DNA from: Methanomassiliicoccaceae archaeon UBA370
GTDB taxonomy: Archaea > Thermoplasmatota > Thermoplasmata > Methanomassiliicoccales > Methanomethylophilaceae
Direction: 5' to 3'
Assembly (NCBI GenBank): GCA_002505345.1
Contig: DAUY01000010.1
Span: 16,982-80,981, forward strand
DNA: 64,000 nucleotides
Shown here: one piece after another, positions 40,485 to 49,674 of the stretch
How the letters are laid out: the number at the start of each line of letters is the position of its first letter
Position numbering within the stretch: position 1 is the first letter of the stretch
Made by a program: the position numbers and the translations under genes
Notes under the pieces: generated by a model
Told to the model about the DNA's origin: nothing
Databases searched by the model: none
The model's input: the letters and a program-made list of their open reading frames with translations, nothing else

Positions 40485-41705
40485 ATGGATCTGGAAGCCG
40501 TTCTGGAGAAGATCGATGGGTCCCGGGCCGACATCGTGAAGGAGATGGTCGATATGATAAGGATCCCCGCGATAGCCCCGGTCAACGGCGGCCGCGGAGA
40601 GGGCGAACGGGCCGACCACCTCGTTTCCAGGCTCCAGGGGTACGACAGCATAGAAAGGATAGACGTTCCTGACGACACGGACCCCTCCGTCACCAGGCCC
40701 AACATCCTGGCCAGAAAGAACGGTAAGGAAGAAGGCACCGTTTGGATAGTTGCCCACATGGACACGGTCCCCGTAGGGGATCTGGACGACTGGGAAAGCC
40801 CCCCCTTCGAGCCGCGTATCGAAAACGGCAGGATATATGGCCGCGGCACCGAGGATAACGGGCAGGCCGTGATATCGTCCATGTTCGCATCCAAGTTCAT
40901 AGAAGGAAAGGACCTGAAGAAGAGGTCCATAGGCATCGCATACGTGGCTGACGAGGAGACGACCAGCGCCATGGGCATCGCGTACCTTCTGGACAGGGGA
41001 TACTTCTCGGAAAAAGATGTGTTCATCGTTCCGGATTGGGGAAGCCCCGGCGGAAAACATATAGAAGTTGCCGAAAAGAACCTGATCTGGCTTAATTTCG
41101 AGGTCTCGGGCAGGTCGACCCACGGTTCAACTCCGGACAAGGGGGTCAACGCCCTAAGGGCGTCGTCCCATCTGATAGTGGAGCTTGAAAAAGAGTTCGC
41201 TAAGGAATTTCCGGGCTGCGACCCGATGTTCATGCCCCCGAGGTCAACCTTCGAACCCACCCGGAGCATCGCGACAGTGGAGAACGTCAACACGGTGCCC
41301 GGTTATCACGAATTCTCAATGGACATCCGTCTGCTTCCGGAGTACGACATGGACGATGTGGTGATAACGGCACGGCGTGCAGCCTCCTGCATTTCAGAAA
41401 AGTACGGCGCAGACATATCTGTCGTCGAGATACAGCGTCATCGTTCGGGAAGACAATCGTCTACCGAAGACCCCGCATATCTGGCACTTCGCGATTCAGT
41501 CAAGTATGTGACCGGCAGTGAGCCGACATCCGTGGGAGTGGGAGGCGCCACATGCGCCAATTTCTTCCGTGCAAAGGGATACAACGCATATGTCTGGGAG
41601 ACGGGGGGAGGGACCCTGCACACTCCCAACGAGTACGTGGTGATCGAAGATATAGTCACAGATGCGAAGGTTTTCGCCACGCTGTTCTATAAGCTGTGCG
41701 TTTAA
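40485..41705 (+). CDS. M20 family metallopeptidase/deacylase
   Basis: 406 residues, ArgE/DapE/CPG2 family with two zinc ions. Ligands: H and D in VAHMDTVPVG, D in EDNGQAV, EE in VADEETTSAMG, and His near the C-terminus in GGTLHTPNEY; the lid/dimerisation domain with STHGSTPDKG lies between. Possible DapE or acyl-amino-acid deacylase. Its stop overlaps the ftsY stop by 4 bp. Confidence 0.9.
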   Translation: MDLEAVLEKIDGSRADIVKEMVDMIRIPAIAPVNGGRGEGERADHLVSRLQGYDSIERIDVPDDTDPSVTRPNILARKNGKEEGTVWIVAHMDTVPVGDLDDWESPPFEPRIENGRIYGRGTEDNGQAVISSMFASKFIEGKDLKKRSIGIAYVADEETTSAMGIAYLLDRGYFSEKDVFIVPDWGSPGGKHIEVAEKNLIWLNFEVSGRSTHGSTPDKGVNALRASSHLIVELEKEFAKEFPGCDPMFMPPRSTFEPTRSIATVENVNTVPGYHEFSMDIRLLPEYDMDDVVITARRAASCISEKYGADISVVEIQRHRSGRQSSTEDPAYLALRDSVKYVTGSEPTSVGVGGATCANFFRAKGYNAYVWETGGGTLHTPNEYVVIEDIVTDAKVFATLFYKLCV

Positions 41706-42793
41706 TCGAACAGGCGGTTCAGCATCCATTCGGCACTGAATTTCTGGATGTCTTCGTATTCCTGTCCGTTGCAGACGAAGGCTATCGGCTTCCCGATCGT
41801 GTGGGCTATCGAAAGCGCGGCTCCGCCTTTTGCGTCGGTGTCGATCTTGGTGAGTATTATCGCGTCGATCCCGATCGCCGCATCGAACACCTTGGCCTGC
41901 TCTATCGCGTCGTTGCCTGCCAACGAATCGCCCACGAACACCTTCAGGTCCGGTTTGGCTATCCTTGCGACCTTTTTCATTTCCTCGATCAGGTTGCTGT
42001 TGGTCTGCATCCTGCCTGCGGTGTCGATGAGGACGGCGTCCCTTCTTTTGGACCTGGCGTGCTCTATCGCGTCGTATGCGACGGCCGCGGGATCCGCATC
42101 CTGCGCGTGTTTGACGATCTTTGTTCCCAGGCGGTCGGCGTGGATCGTGAGCTGCTCGATGGCGCCTGCCCTGAAAGTATCGCAGGCGGCGAGCACTACG
42201 GTCATGTTCTGCTTCTGAAGACGGTTGGCGACCTTCGCTATCGCGGTCGTCTTGCCTGTTCCGTTTATTCCGACGAACATAATGATGGCGGGCCTCTGCC
42301 TGGCCTCCATCCATGCGTCGAAGTCGAACTCGTTTACTTTGAGGACACTGTGAACAGCATCCCTGACCGCCATCTCGACTATCTCGTCAAGGCTGTATTC
42401 GCGGCTGTATTTTTTACCTGTGAGATTTTCACGGACGCCGTTCTTTATCTCCTCTGCCACCGAAAAGGCGACGTCGGCTTCGAACAGGATGACCTCCAGC
42501 TCGTCGAGGATGGATTCCAGCTCCTTGTCTTTGATCCTCTTGCCGGAGTCCCCCACCGGGGACGAGGACGCTTTACGCTGTTCCTTCTCCGCCTTGACCC
42601 TGTCGCGGCGGGAAATTTTGGAAGGTTCCTCCGTGCGGACCTTCTCCGGCTCGGGCGCAATCTCGGTCTCGGTTTCTAAAACGGTCTCCTTTTTCGTTTC
42701 GGGGACGGGCGGAGCCTCGTAGACGGTCTCCTCCAGCTTCTCGGGCGTCTTCTTGAAAAGCCCCTTGAGCTTGCTCTTCAGAGAATCAAACAT
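41702..42793 (-). CDS. ftsY: signal recognition particle receptor FtsY
   Basis: GTPase that receives SRP-ribosome complexes at the membrane. 363 residues: acidic, low-complexity N-terminal A domain (about 1-80), four-helix N domain, and G domain with GINGTGKTTAIAK, DTFRAGAIEQL, DTAGR and TKID. Complete. Prefoldin alpha lies 9 bp upstream, and rplX before it, a common archaeal order (rplX-pfdA-ftsY). Confidence 0.96.
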   Translation of the reverse strand: MFDSLKSKLKGLFKKTPEKLEETVYEAPPVPETKKETVLETETEIAPEPEKVRTEEPSKISRRDRVKAEKEQRKASSSPVGDSGKRIKDKELESILDELEVILFEADVAFSVAEEIKNGVRENLTGKKYSREYSLDEIVEMAVRDAVHSVLKVNEFDFDAWMEARQRPAIIMFVGINGTGKTTAIAKVANRLQKQNMTVVLAACDTFRAGAIEQLTIHADRLGTKIVKHAQDADPAAVAYDAIEHARSKRRDAVLIDTAGRMQTNSNLIEEMKKVARIAKPDLKVFVGDSLAGNDAIEQAKVFDAAIGIDAIILTKIDTDAKGGAALSIAHTIGKPIAFVCNGQEYEDIQKFSAEWMLNRLFD

Positions 42794-42802
42794 ATGATGT
42801 GC

Positions 42803-43222
42803 TCAGGACTGCTGCCTGGCCTCGTACTCTGCGTTTATGGCGTCGGCCAGGTTGTTGGCTGCGTTCTGGACTTCGGAAAAAGCGCTGCCGGCCTTCTTGA
42901 GGGCTTCTTGTATCTCGATGACGGCCGAGCCCATGTATTCGCTGGCCTCGCTCAGGTCTTTGTCGACAGACACCCTGCTGCCTATACCCACTACGGCCTT
43001 GCGGCTCCCCGTCACCTTGGCGGCAACGAAGACCGAAGCTCCAATCGGGACCAGGACCTCGTCGCCTTCTTTGGCGTTGGAGAACGCCTTCAGGGTCTCG
43101 CGGGCCCTTACCGACTCCTCGAGGGAAGCCTGGAGGATGTTGATCTGCCTGCTCAGGGTGTCCATCTGTCCCTTGTAGGATTCCAGGACCTGCAGAGCCT
43201 GACGTAGGTCCTTCTCTTCCAT
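42803..43222 (-). CDS. pfdA: prefoldin alpha subunit
   Basis: 139 residues: N- and C-terminal coiled-coil helices flanking the central beta-hairpins (DEVLVPIGASVFVAAKVT). Holds nascent chains for the thermosome. ATG 43222 has GGTGAG upstream; a TTG at 43234 is possible. The start overlaps the rplX stop region. Confidence 0.93.
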   Translation of the reverse strand: MEEKDLRQALQVLESYKGQMDTLSRQINILQASLEESVRARETLKAFSNAKEGDEVLVPIGASVFVAAKVTGSRKAVVGIGSRVSVDKDLSEASEYMGSAVIEIQEALKKAGSAFSEVQNAANNLADAINAEYEARQQS

Positions 43223-43223
43223 C

Positions 43224-43451
43224 TCACTCACCAATCTGGTATTTCACGACGTGGTTGGTGATCTGGTCGGCCGGGATCTCGGTGATCTCCGAGATCTCGA
43301 TGTCGCGTCTTTTGAGTTTGTGCTGGCTTCCGAGGGTCGAGAGAGCTTTCTCCCTAACGGTTGCCTCGTCTTCTGCGGCCATCTCGACGGAGAAGATCTG
43401 TCTTCCCTGCCTTTTGTCGGCGTGTGTGCCCTTAATAAGGAATGCCTTCAT
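43224..43451 (-). CDS. rplX: ribosomal protein LX (L18a)
   Basis: 75-residue archaeal LX protein, one ubiquitin-like repeat of eukaryotic L18a/eL20 type. The tail EIPADQITNHVVKYQIGE is typical. First gene of rplX-pfdA-ftsY; start lies about 25 bp from the TATA element at 43473, so the transcript is leaderless. Confidence 0.92.
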   Translation of the reverse strand: MKAFLIKGTHADKRQGRQIFSVEMAAEDEATVREKALSTLGSQHKLKRRDIEISEITEIPADQITNHVVKYQIGE

Positions 43452-43472
43452 AATTATTACCAGGTTCGGGAA

Positions 43473-43482
43473 CTATATTTAA
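43473..43482. promoter_or_regulatory. shared bidirectional TATA element
   Basis: TATATTTAA reads TTAAATATA on the other strand. It lies about 22 bp from the rplX ATG (minus) and about 25-30 bp from the radical SAM ATG (plus), the right distance for both, so TBP bound here could serve both directions with the strand set by BRE. Confidence 0.45.
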
Positions 43483-43505
43483 CTAATAAAGCTTTGGTGG
43501 CAGAT

Positions 43506-44339
43506 ATGGGCGGCCCCGGTGATGCAGTTGCCGATTTTTCGCCCGGAAAGAGTTTCCCTGCGGTATCTGTGACCGGGCAAAAGTGCGGGCTGATGTGCGC
43601 TCATTGCATGGGAAGACACCTGTGCGGAATGGTCCCCTCGGAAGATCCGTCCGCCCTCCTCGGAATCGCGGAGGAATTGATACTGAAGGGGGGCGAGGGG
43701 ATTCTGCTGAGCGGCGGAAGCGGAAACGACGGCCGCGTGCCTCTGGCACCTTTCGCTTCGGCAATCAGAAGGATAGCCGGTACGGGCCTTCTGATCAACG
43801 CTCATCCCGGCATCATAGGTCCCGATGACGCCAGATTATTGGTCTCTTCCGGGGTTTCACGGTTCTCCGTCGACGTACATCAGGATCCGGAGGTGATCGG
43901 GTCGGTCTTCAAACTGCAAGGTCCCCAGGCATACGAAAGCACGATAGACGCGATATTGGGCGCAGGAGGAATTCCCGTTCCGCACCTGACCGCCGGCTTC
44001 GGATGTACGGACATCATCGGAAGTGCGGAGCTGCTGCTCAGAAAAAGGATACGGCACGCTGTACTGCTGGCACTAGTGCCCACCAAGGGAACGGTATTCG
44101 AAAAACGCGGGGCGTCCGAAAGGGACGTCACCGAAGCCCTCGAGATACTTTACGGAATGGGGATATCGGTGACACTTGGATGCATGCGCGACCGCAGTTT
44201 GAGGGGCCTCGAGATGAAATGTGTCGAAATGGGAGTGAGAAGGATAGCCAACATGTCCAGCGACACCAAGGAGCACCTCGTCTCCGAGGGTTTCAGCGTG
44301 AAGTCCTTCCGCAGATGCTGTTGCTTCGGTTCAGAATGA
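43506..44339 (+). CDS. radical SAM protein (biotin synthase-related)
   Basis: About 277 residues. The [4Fe-4S] motif C-x3-C-x2-C is C27/C31/C34 in QKCGLMCAHCMGRH; LLSGGSG and IPVPHLTAGFG follow, resembling the archaeal biotin-synthase-related group COG2516. A second cysteine run, FRRCCCFGSE, is at the very C-terminus and might bind a cluster or metal. Substrate unknown. I chose ATG 43506; in-frame TTG/GTG codons just upstream and a much longer frame antisense to rplX are less likely. Confidence 0.8.
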   Translation: MGGPGDAVADFSPGKSFPAVSVTGQKCGLMCAHCMGRHLCGMVPSEDPSALLGIAEELILKGGEGILLSGGSGNDGRVPLAPFASAIRRIAGTGLLINAHPGIIGPDDARLLVSSGVSRFSVDVHQDPEVIGSVFKLQGPQAYESTIDAILGAGGIPVPHLTAGFGCTDIIGSAELLLRKRIRHAVLLALVPTKGTVFEKRGASERDVTEALEILYGMGISVTLGCMRDRSLRGLEMKCVEMGVRRIANMSSDTKEHLVSEGFSVKSFRRCCCFGSE

Positions 44340-45554
44340 GATCTCCGGCGTATCGGAGGCCTTTCCCAGCTGGGCGAACCTTCTTCCAATGAGGAACACC
44401 GCGGCGAACTCCGGTACCTCGGTCTCTCCTTCCAGCACGAAACGCTCCCCCTTTATGGTCAGGTCGACGGGTTTTTTCACAGTGACCTCCACCGGGTCGT
44501 CGGAGTATTCGTTCGGTACGGCAAGGTCCAGAGGCTCGAAGCAGGTGAGCTCGTCACGGGTCAGGGGGGTGACCCGCAGCCCTCCCTTCCCGTGTATGGA
44601 GCCGGGAAGCCGTATCAGCCTCTTCACATCGGAGGTGACGGGCGCGTCGACCTCGCCGCTGAGACGGGCCCGCATGTCCTCGTCCATTATCTTAACCAGC
44701 ATCTCCTGGGCTGTCTTGCCCATGGTGGCCATGGTGTTCTTTTCGAAGATCACCTTCCTCGAACGCCTCACGTCCTCCTGTACCTTCTCCAAGGTGCTGT
44801 ACTGGGTCTTCTTGATGCAAGGATAGTTGGAGCGCAGCGACTTTGCGTCCGTGTCGCAGAAGTCGTTCACCACGTCCATGAGGCCGCGCCTCATCCTCCT
44901 CTTCCATCCCCCGGAGTCCTCGGACGGTACCAGGCGGTCCCTGGCCACGTTGGTCCGCACCCCGCCGCTGACCGCCATCCTGGAAGTTGCGACCTGGTTG
45001 TATGGGAAGACCCAGTCTATGTCGAGACCAGAACCCAGGACGTAATCGACAACCTCCCTGCGCTCGTGGGACCCCAGGGTCAGCACGTCCTTCATCATCA
45101 CATGTGCGTGATAGCCCCTGCCTCCAGAGAAGGTCAGATGTACATCCTTCTCGTCGAATCCCAGGTCCCCCATGAGGAAGGAGTCGCAGAGGCCCATCAT
45201 CTCGCTTCTTATCTGCCGCATCATCACGGGATAGGTCATGTTCTCGGCGCCCACCAGGTGGTCGGCGTCAAGGTCGAAGATCAGCTCTGCCCCGAGCCAC
45301 TCCTTCTCCTCCATCGTCGGAGCGGAGGGCTTTCTGTAGTAGGCGGTGGAATAGTAACTGTGGGCCGGGACGTTGGAGGCCATGAACCTTCGTAGGTCCT
45401 CCGCGTTGGCGAAACCCATGTGCCTCTGCATCATGTTCCTGTCGAAGAACATGAAACCGAACTCCCTGCGTGTGAAGCGGTCGGGCAACATCGGCGTGTT
45501 TTCCTTGTAGTACTTCCTGAAACATTTCAGGAGGAACCGGGAGTCCCTGTCCAT
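44331..45554 (-). CDS. priS: DNA primase small (catalytic) subunit
   Basis: Synthesises RNA/DNA primers for replication. 407 residues from ATG 45554, starting MDRDSRFLLKCFRKYY. Catalytic aspartates in FDLDAD, the GGRGYHAHV motif and the later RLPGSIHGKGGL are intact, as in archaeal PriS. An upstream in-frame ATG at 45635 would run into the divergent TatD gene. Overlaps the radical SAM stop by 9 bp. Confidence 0.95.
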   Translation of the reverse strand: MDRDSRFLLKCFRKYYKENTPMLPDRFTRREFGFMFFDRNMMQRHMGFANAEDLRRFMASNVPAHSYYSTAYYRKPSAPTMEEKEWLGAELIFDLDADHLVGAENMTYPVMMRQIRSEMMGLCDSFLMGDLGFDEKDVHLTFSGGRGYHAHVMMKDVLTLGSHERREVVDYVLGSGLDIDWVFPYNQVATSRMAVSGGVRTNVARDRLVPSEDSGGWKRRMRRGLMDVVNDFCDTDAKSLRSNYPCIKKTQYSTLEKVQEDVRRSRKVIFEKNTMATMGKTAQEMLVKIMDEDMRARLSGEVDAPVTSDVKRLIRLPGSIHGKGGLRVTPLTRDELTCFEPLDLAVPNEYSDDPVEVTVKKPVDLTIKGERFVLEGETEVPEFAAVFLIGRRFAQLGKASDTPEISF

Positions 45555-45606
45555 GCCCTCTCTTAGGGCAGGGAACGTATAATTATTTGTCCGTAGCTCT
45601 TGAAAT

Positions 45607-46446
45607 ATGGCCGAAAAGGTCCCGATATACGACAATCACATACACATGAGCCCTTCCGGGCGGAACGTGGACGCCCTCCGGGAATTCGAGGCGGCCGGAG
45701 GCACGGGGCTCACGCTGATAACCCTTCCTTATGCCGAAGTCCATATCGGCAAGGGCAGGGATTTTTCGGATTCCTTCGAGATAACGTACAGTATGGCCGA
45801 AAAGGCGAAATGCGCCACCAAACTGCATATCAACACGGCTGTCGGACCTTATCCGATACTTCTGCTGGGTCTTGCGGAGGAGCACGGCCTCGAGGCCGCC
45901 GTGGAGGCTATGATGGAAGGAATGGAGATCGCCGGAAAGGCGGTGGCGGAAGGAAAGGCCCAGGCCATAGGCGAGATCGGCAGGCCCCATTTTCCCGTAT
46001 CGGATGAGATATGGGAGGCATCCAACGAGGTGATGCTTGCCGGCATGCGGGTCGCCAAGGAGAACGGATGCCCCGTGATAATACACAGCGAGGCCGGGAC
46101 GATAGAGACCAATCGTTCCCTGTCGGAGATCGCAAGGAGGGCAGGTCTGGATCCGGGGATGGTGATCAAGCATTCCTCCCCTCCCTTCGTAAGGGAAGAA
46201 GAAACGTTCGGAGTGATGCCGTCGATCCCGGCGTCCAGGGATTACATAAAAGAGGCCCTCTCCAAAGGCTCCGACCGTTTCATGGTCGAGACCGATTATT
46301 ACGACGATCCGGAGAAGCCCGGAGCACGCATGTCGGTGAATACGGTGCCCAAGCGCATAAAAGCGATGCTGGCTAATGGCAATATGACCGAGGAGAACGT
46401 CCATAGGATATGCGGAGACATCCCTGTAAAGATGTTCGGCGGTTGA
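45607..46446 (+). CDS. TatD-like metal-dependent hydrolase
   Basis: 279 residues of the amidohydrolase superfamily: H-x-H at 11 and 13 (DNHIHMSP), GEIGRPHF, VIIHSEAG, VIKHSSPP and METDYYDD provide metal ligands. It matches the archaeal predicted hydrolase group COG1099 more than nuclease TatD. Divergently oriented from priS; the 52 bp between must hold two promoters, so both mRNAs are probably leaderless. Confidence 0.85.
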   Translation: MAEKVPIYDNHIHMSPSGRNVDALREFEAAGGTGLTLITLPYAEVHIGKGRDFSDSFEITYSMAEKAKCATKLHINTAVGPYPILLLGLAEEHGLEAAVEAMMEGMEIAGKAVAEGKAQAIGEIGRPHFPVSDEIWEASNEVMLAGMRVAKENGCPVIIHSEAGTIETNRSLSEIARRAGLDPGMVIKHSSPPFVREEETFGVMPSIPASRDYIKEALSKGSDRFMVETDYYDDPEKPGARMSVNTVPKRIKAMLANGNMTEENVHRICGDIPVKMFGG

Positions 46447-46479
46447 AACCTTTTTTAACACGATGTTAATTACCGAGAT

Positions 46480-47244
46480 ATGAAGGCGAGCGTTCTCTGC
46501 GTCTACAACGAAGGATCCCAACCAAACACTTCGTACATCGGTGCCAAAGGTTTTTCAGTCATGGTCGAGGTGGACGGCGAGAGGACGATGTTCGGGACCG
46601 GGCTCCGCGGACGTTACCTGGTCCACAACATGGAGCACCTCAGGCTGGATGCGGATTCCATATCCAGGGTCGTCATATCCCACGGACACGCGGACCACTC
46701 GGGGGGGATAAACGCCCTGCTGGATGCCAGAAAGGCCCCTTTGCCGGTGTATGCACCGGCGGACGCATGGGGAGGAAAGGGAATGTTCTCCAAAGACGGT
46801 ATTTCCCTCACCGGTAACGCGGCGCCCAAGGCCGAGAGGAAGGACTTGACCGGATGGACCCAGCTCAGCAAACATCTCTTCCTCACCCCTCCGATGGAAG
46901 CCGGAGGTGTCTCGGAGACATTCATGGTCCTGGCCGGAGGCAACAGGCCGGTATTGATAAGCGGCTGCTGCCACTGCGGTCCCGATTCGGTGCTTGGAAA
47001 GGTCAGGGAAAAATTCGGTTCCTACCCGAGGGCGATCATAGGAGGCCTGCATCTGGAGAAACTTCCCAAGGAGACTTCTTACGCGGTTGCGGAAACGCTC
47101 AGGAATGCAGAGTGCCAGGAACTGAATCTCAATCATTGTACCGGTCCAAAGGGCGCACTGCGCCTCAGGGAAAAACTTTCGCTCGAAGGCGTGAAGGAGT
47201 ACAACGTCGGCGATAAATTGGAATATGAGCTCGGACTAATATGA
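46480..47244 (+). CDS. metallo-beta-lactamase fold hydrolase (COG1237)
   Basis: 254 residues: SHGHADHSGG is the dinuclear metal motif, followed by ISGCCHCGPDSV and LNHCTGP. This is the COG1237 group; a Methanocaldococcus member has been annotated in methanopterin synthesis, but I cannot assign that role here. 33 bp after the TatD-like gene, with a T-run (46450-46456) between. Confidence 0.83.
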   Translation: MKASVLCVYNEGSQPNTSYIGAKGFSVMVEVDGERTMFGTGLRGRYLVHNMEHLRLDADSISRVVISHGHADHSGGINALLDARKAPLPVYAPADAWGGKGMFSKDGISLTGNAAPKAERKDLTGWTQLSKHLFLTPPMEAGGVSETFMVLAGGNRPVLISGCCHCGPDSVLGKVREKFGSYPRAIIGGLHLEKLPKETSYAVAETLRNAECQELNLNHCTGPKGALRLREKLSLEGVKEYNVGDKLEYELGLI

Positions 47245-47257
47245 TTCGGGTGACTAT

Positions 47258-48205
47258 ATGAAAGCGGCATGGCATTTCAGGACGGCATTGACATTTGCGA
47301 TTCTGACGTTGGTTTTCGCGGCCGTAGGGTGGGTTGTAGGATGGATGTTCGACAGTCCGCTGATGGGCCTCGTCGCCCTCGTAATAGTTGCGGTGCTGAT
47401 GCTGTCTTTATCGGCGATATTCTCGAAGAGCAGGGCCCTCAGCTCCAACAACGCCAAGATCGTCACCGAGCAGGAGGAGCCGAGGCTGTTCAGAATCGTC
47501 AGGTCCGTTGCCGAAAAGGCCGGCGTCCCGATGCCCGAGGTCGGAGTCACTGAGGAATACATGCCCAACGCATTCGCCACCGGACGCAGCCCGAAGGATG
47601 CCGCCGTCGTTGCCACCAGAGGGCTCCTCAACATGCTTCCGGACGAAGAGCTCGAGGGCGTTATCGCACATGAGATGTCGCATGTGAAGAACCGCGACAT
47701 ACTGGTGATGTCCGTCGCCTCAGCGGTCTCGGCGATCATTGCCTTTGTCGGCCGTTTCGGGATATATTTCGCGCTGGCGGGCTCGGGTAACAACAAGAAC
47801 GGAGGCGCAATGATCCTGGTCGCGATTGTCATGTACATCTCTCTTCCCATTGCGGCCCTTATTCTTCAGATGAGCATATCCAGGAAGAGGGAGTACCTTG
47901 CGGACGAGTCTGCTGCGGAGATCACCGGAAACCCCGCTGCCCTGGCCGGCGCACTTGTGCGCATAGAGAAAGGCTGCGACAGCCCGGCCAACGACTATCA
48001 CAACCCAGCATATTCCTCGGTCTGGATATCGAACCCTTCGGGGACCAGGAGGACCCTTACAGAAAGGATATTCAGCACCCACCCTTCGACCGAGGACAGG
48101 GTCGAGCGCCTGATGAAGCTGGCCGAGAGGTACGGGGCCTCAGGAGGTCCGGAGGTTTACGACAACAGCGCGGACGGCACCTCGGACCCCTTCTTCCACA
48201 AGTGA
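47258..48205 (+). CDS. htpX: zinc metalloprotease HtpX
   Basis: 315 residues, M48B family membrane protease for damaged membrane proteins. Two N-terminal membrane helices, HEMSHVKNRD zinc motif near 135-144, two more helices, and EYLADESAAEITG with the third zinc ligand. C-terminal FSTHPSTEDRVERL is typical. Complete. Confidence 0.95.
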   Translation: MKAAWHFRTALTFAILTLVFAAVGWVVGWMFDSPLMGLVALVIVAVLMLSLSAIFSKSRALSSNNAKIVTEQEEPRLFRIVRSVAEKAGVPMPEVGVTEEYMPNAFATGRSPKDAAVVATRGLLNMLPDEELEGVIAHEMSHVKNRDILVMSVASAVSAIIAFVGRFGIYFALAGSGNNKNGGAMILVAIVMYISLPIAALILQMSISRKREYLADESAAEITGNPAALAGALVRIEKGCDSPANDYHNPAYSSVWISNPSGTRRTLTERIFSTHPSTEDRVERLMKLAERYGASGGPEVYDNSADGTSDPFFHK

Positions 48206-48206
48206 A

Positions 48207-49499
48207 TCACTTTACCGGTTCCCACTTGGAGATCTCGTTGACCTTGGAAAGGGTGGACCCTCTCCTGATCTCTTCGCGGGTGCGGTCCTCATGCTCGTGC
48301 ACGTCAAGCGCGCGGTTGGCGACCTCGACGGCCTCTTCCTTGGGCACTACGATCAGCCCGCTCTCGTCTCCTATTATCCAGTCTCCGGTGCGGACCCTCT
48401 GTCCCCCGACGGTCACCTCGATGCCGATGCCGCCGTAGCCCTTGGGCTCCCCGGCGCACGGGACCGCCATCCTGGCGAACGCGGGGAACTCCATCTTCCT
48501 GATGTCGTCTATGTCCCGTATGCTGCCGTCAATGACCACGCCGGCGCATCCGGCGACCATCGCGGAGGTGGCGGCCAGTTCTCCCCATACGGCCATCCAT
48601 CCCCCTCCCACGTCCACGACTATGACGTCGCCGGGCTTCGCCCGGTCTATTGCCTCGACCGGCTTCGCCCAGTCTCCGTTCGCGGTCTGTACCGTGAGGG
48701 CGCGGCCCACCATGCGGATTCCGTCTTTGATGTAAGGCTTCAGGCCCAGTATTATTCCTTTTTTGTGGTAGGCGTCCGAGATATTGCATGTGGAGACCCT
48801 GGAGAAAGCCTCGAACAGGCTGTCCTCCGTGTATTTCTTTGCAAGGGCCGTGTCCACTTTGGAGCCCTCCATGGAGGATTTTATGGCCGCGGCCGCGGCA
48901 CGGATGTCGGCGGCCTTTAGGATCCCCCCGCCCACGATGATAACGGATGCGCCCGCCTCAACGTATTTGCCGGCGTTCTCTGCGGTTATCCCTCCTGCCA
49001 CGGCAACCGGGACAGACGTCGAGTCGACTATCTTTTTCAGAAGGTCGTCCGGAGGAGCCTCTCCCTTCATCTGGGCGTCTATCCCCATATGCAGGCATAT
49101 GTAGGACACGCCCAGCGCCGCGACCTCTTTGGACCTCCTTATTTTGTCCGGCACGTTGATCATGTCGACCATTATCTCTGCGCCGTACTTTCTTCCCGCG
49201 GAGACGGCTTCGGACACGGTCGAGTCGTCCGCCAGGCCCAGTACCGTGATCACGTCTGCGCCGGCCTTGGCCGCGATCTCCACCTCGAAAGCACCCACGT
49301 CCATGGTCTTCGTGTCAGCCACTATCTTCCTGTTGGGGAATTCCCTCCTCAGGATGCGTATGGCGTCCGCACCCCCGCTTTTTATCAGAGGAGTTCCTGC
49401 CTCTATCCAATCTGCACCTCCCTCTACCGCCTCTTTTGCGATGGGGACGCTGCGCCCGACCTGCATGATATCGAGGGCCACTTGGAGTACTGCGCACAT
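48207..49499 (-). CDS. hexulose-6-phosphate synthase fused to RraA-like domain
   Basis: 430 residues: N-terminal OMP-decarboxylase-type barrel (about 1-215) with ADTKTMDVGAFE, HMGID and VAVAGGITAENA, as in HPS; C-terminal RraA-like domain (about 225-430) with VVDVGGGWMAVWGELA and AGVVIDGSIRDI. In archaea lacking the oxidative pentose phosphate route, HPS works in reverse to supply ribulose-5-phosphate. The RraA-like part may be an aldolase-type or regulatory unit. PHI (6-phospho-3-hexuloisomerase) is not in the window. Confidence 0.9.
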   Translation of the reverse strand: MCAVLQVALDIMQVGRSVPIAKEAVEGGADWIEAGTPLIKSGGADAIRILRREFPNRKIVADTKTMDVGAFEVEIAAKAGADVITVLGLADDSTVSEAVSAGRKYGAEIMVDMINVPDKIRRSKEVAALGVSYICLHMGIDAQMKGEAPPDDLLKKIVDSTSVPVAVAGGITAENAGKYVEAGASVIIVGGGILKAADIRAAAAAIKSSMEGSKVDTALAKKYTEDSLFEAFSRVSTCNISDAYHKKGIILGLKPYIKDGIRMVGRALTVQTANGDWAKPVEAIDRAKPGDVIVVDVGGGWMAVWGELAATSAMVAGCAGVVIDGSIRDIDDIRKMEFPAFARMAVPCAGEPKGYGGIGIEVTVGGQRVRTGDWIIGDESGLIVVPKEEAVEVANRALDVHEHEDRTREEIRRGSTLSKVNEISKWEPVK

Positions 49500-49674
49500 A
49501 AGCTTCCATCTGCAGGGGCTTATTTACACTTATTGAGAAAGTGCCACTCAGCTCGCCCGTCTATCATCAATAACAGCTCGTAAACGTTCATCACGGTGGC
49601 GGCCCTCTATCCCCTATCGTGTTTAAACATGCTTCCCAAAAGGTATATGTCCCGAACGCCATGACCCGCACCGC

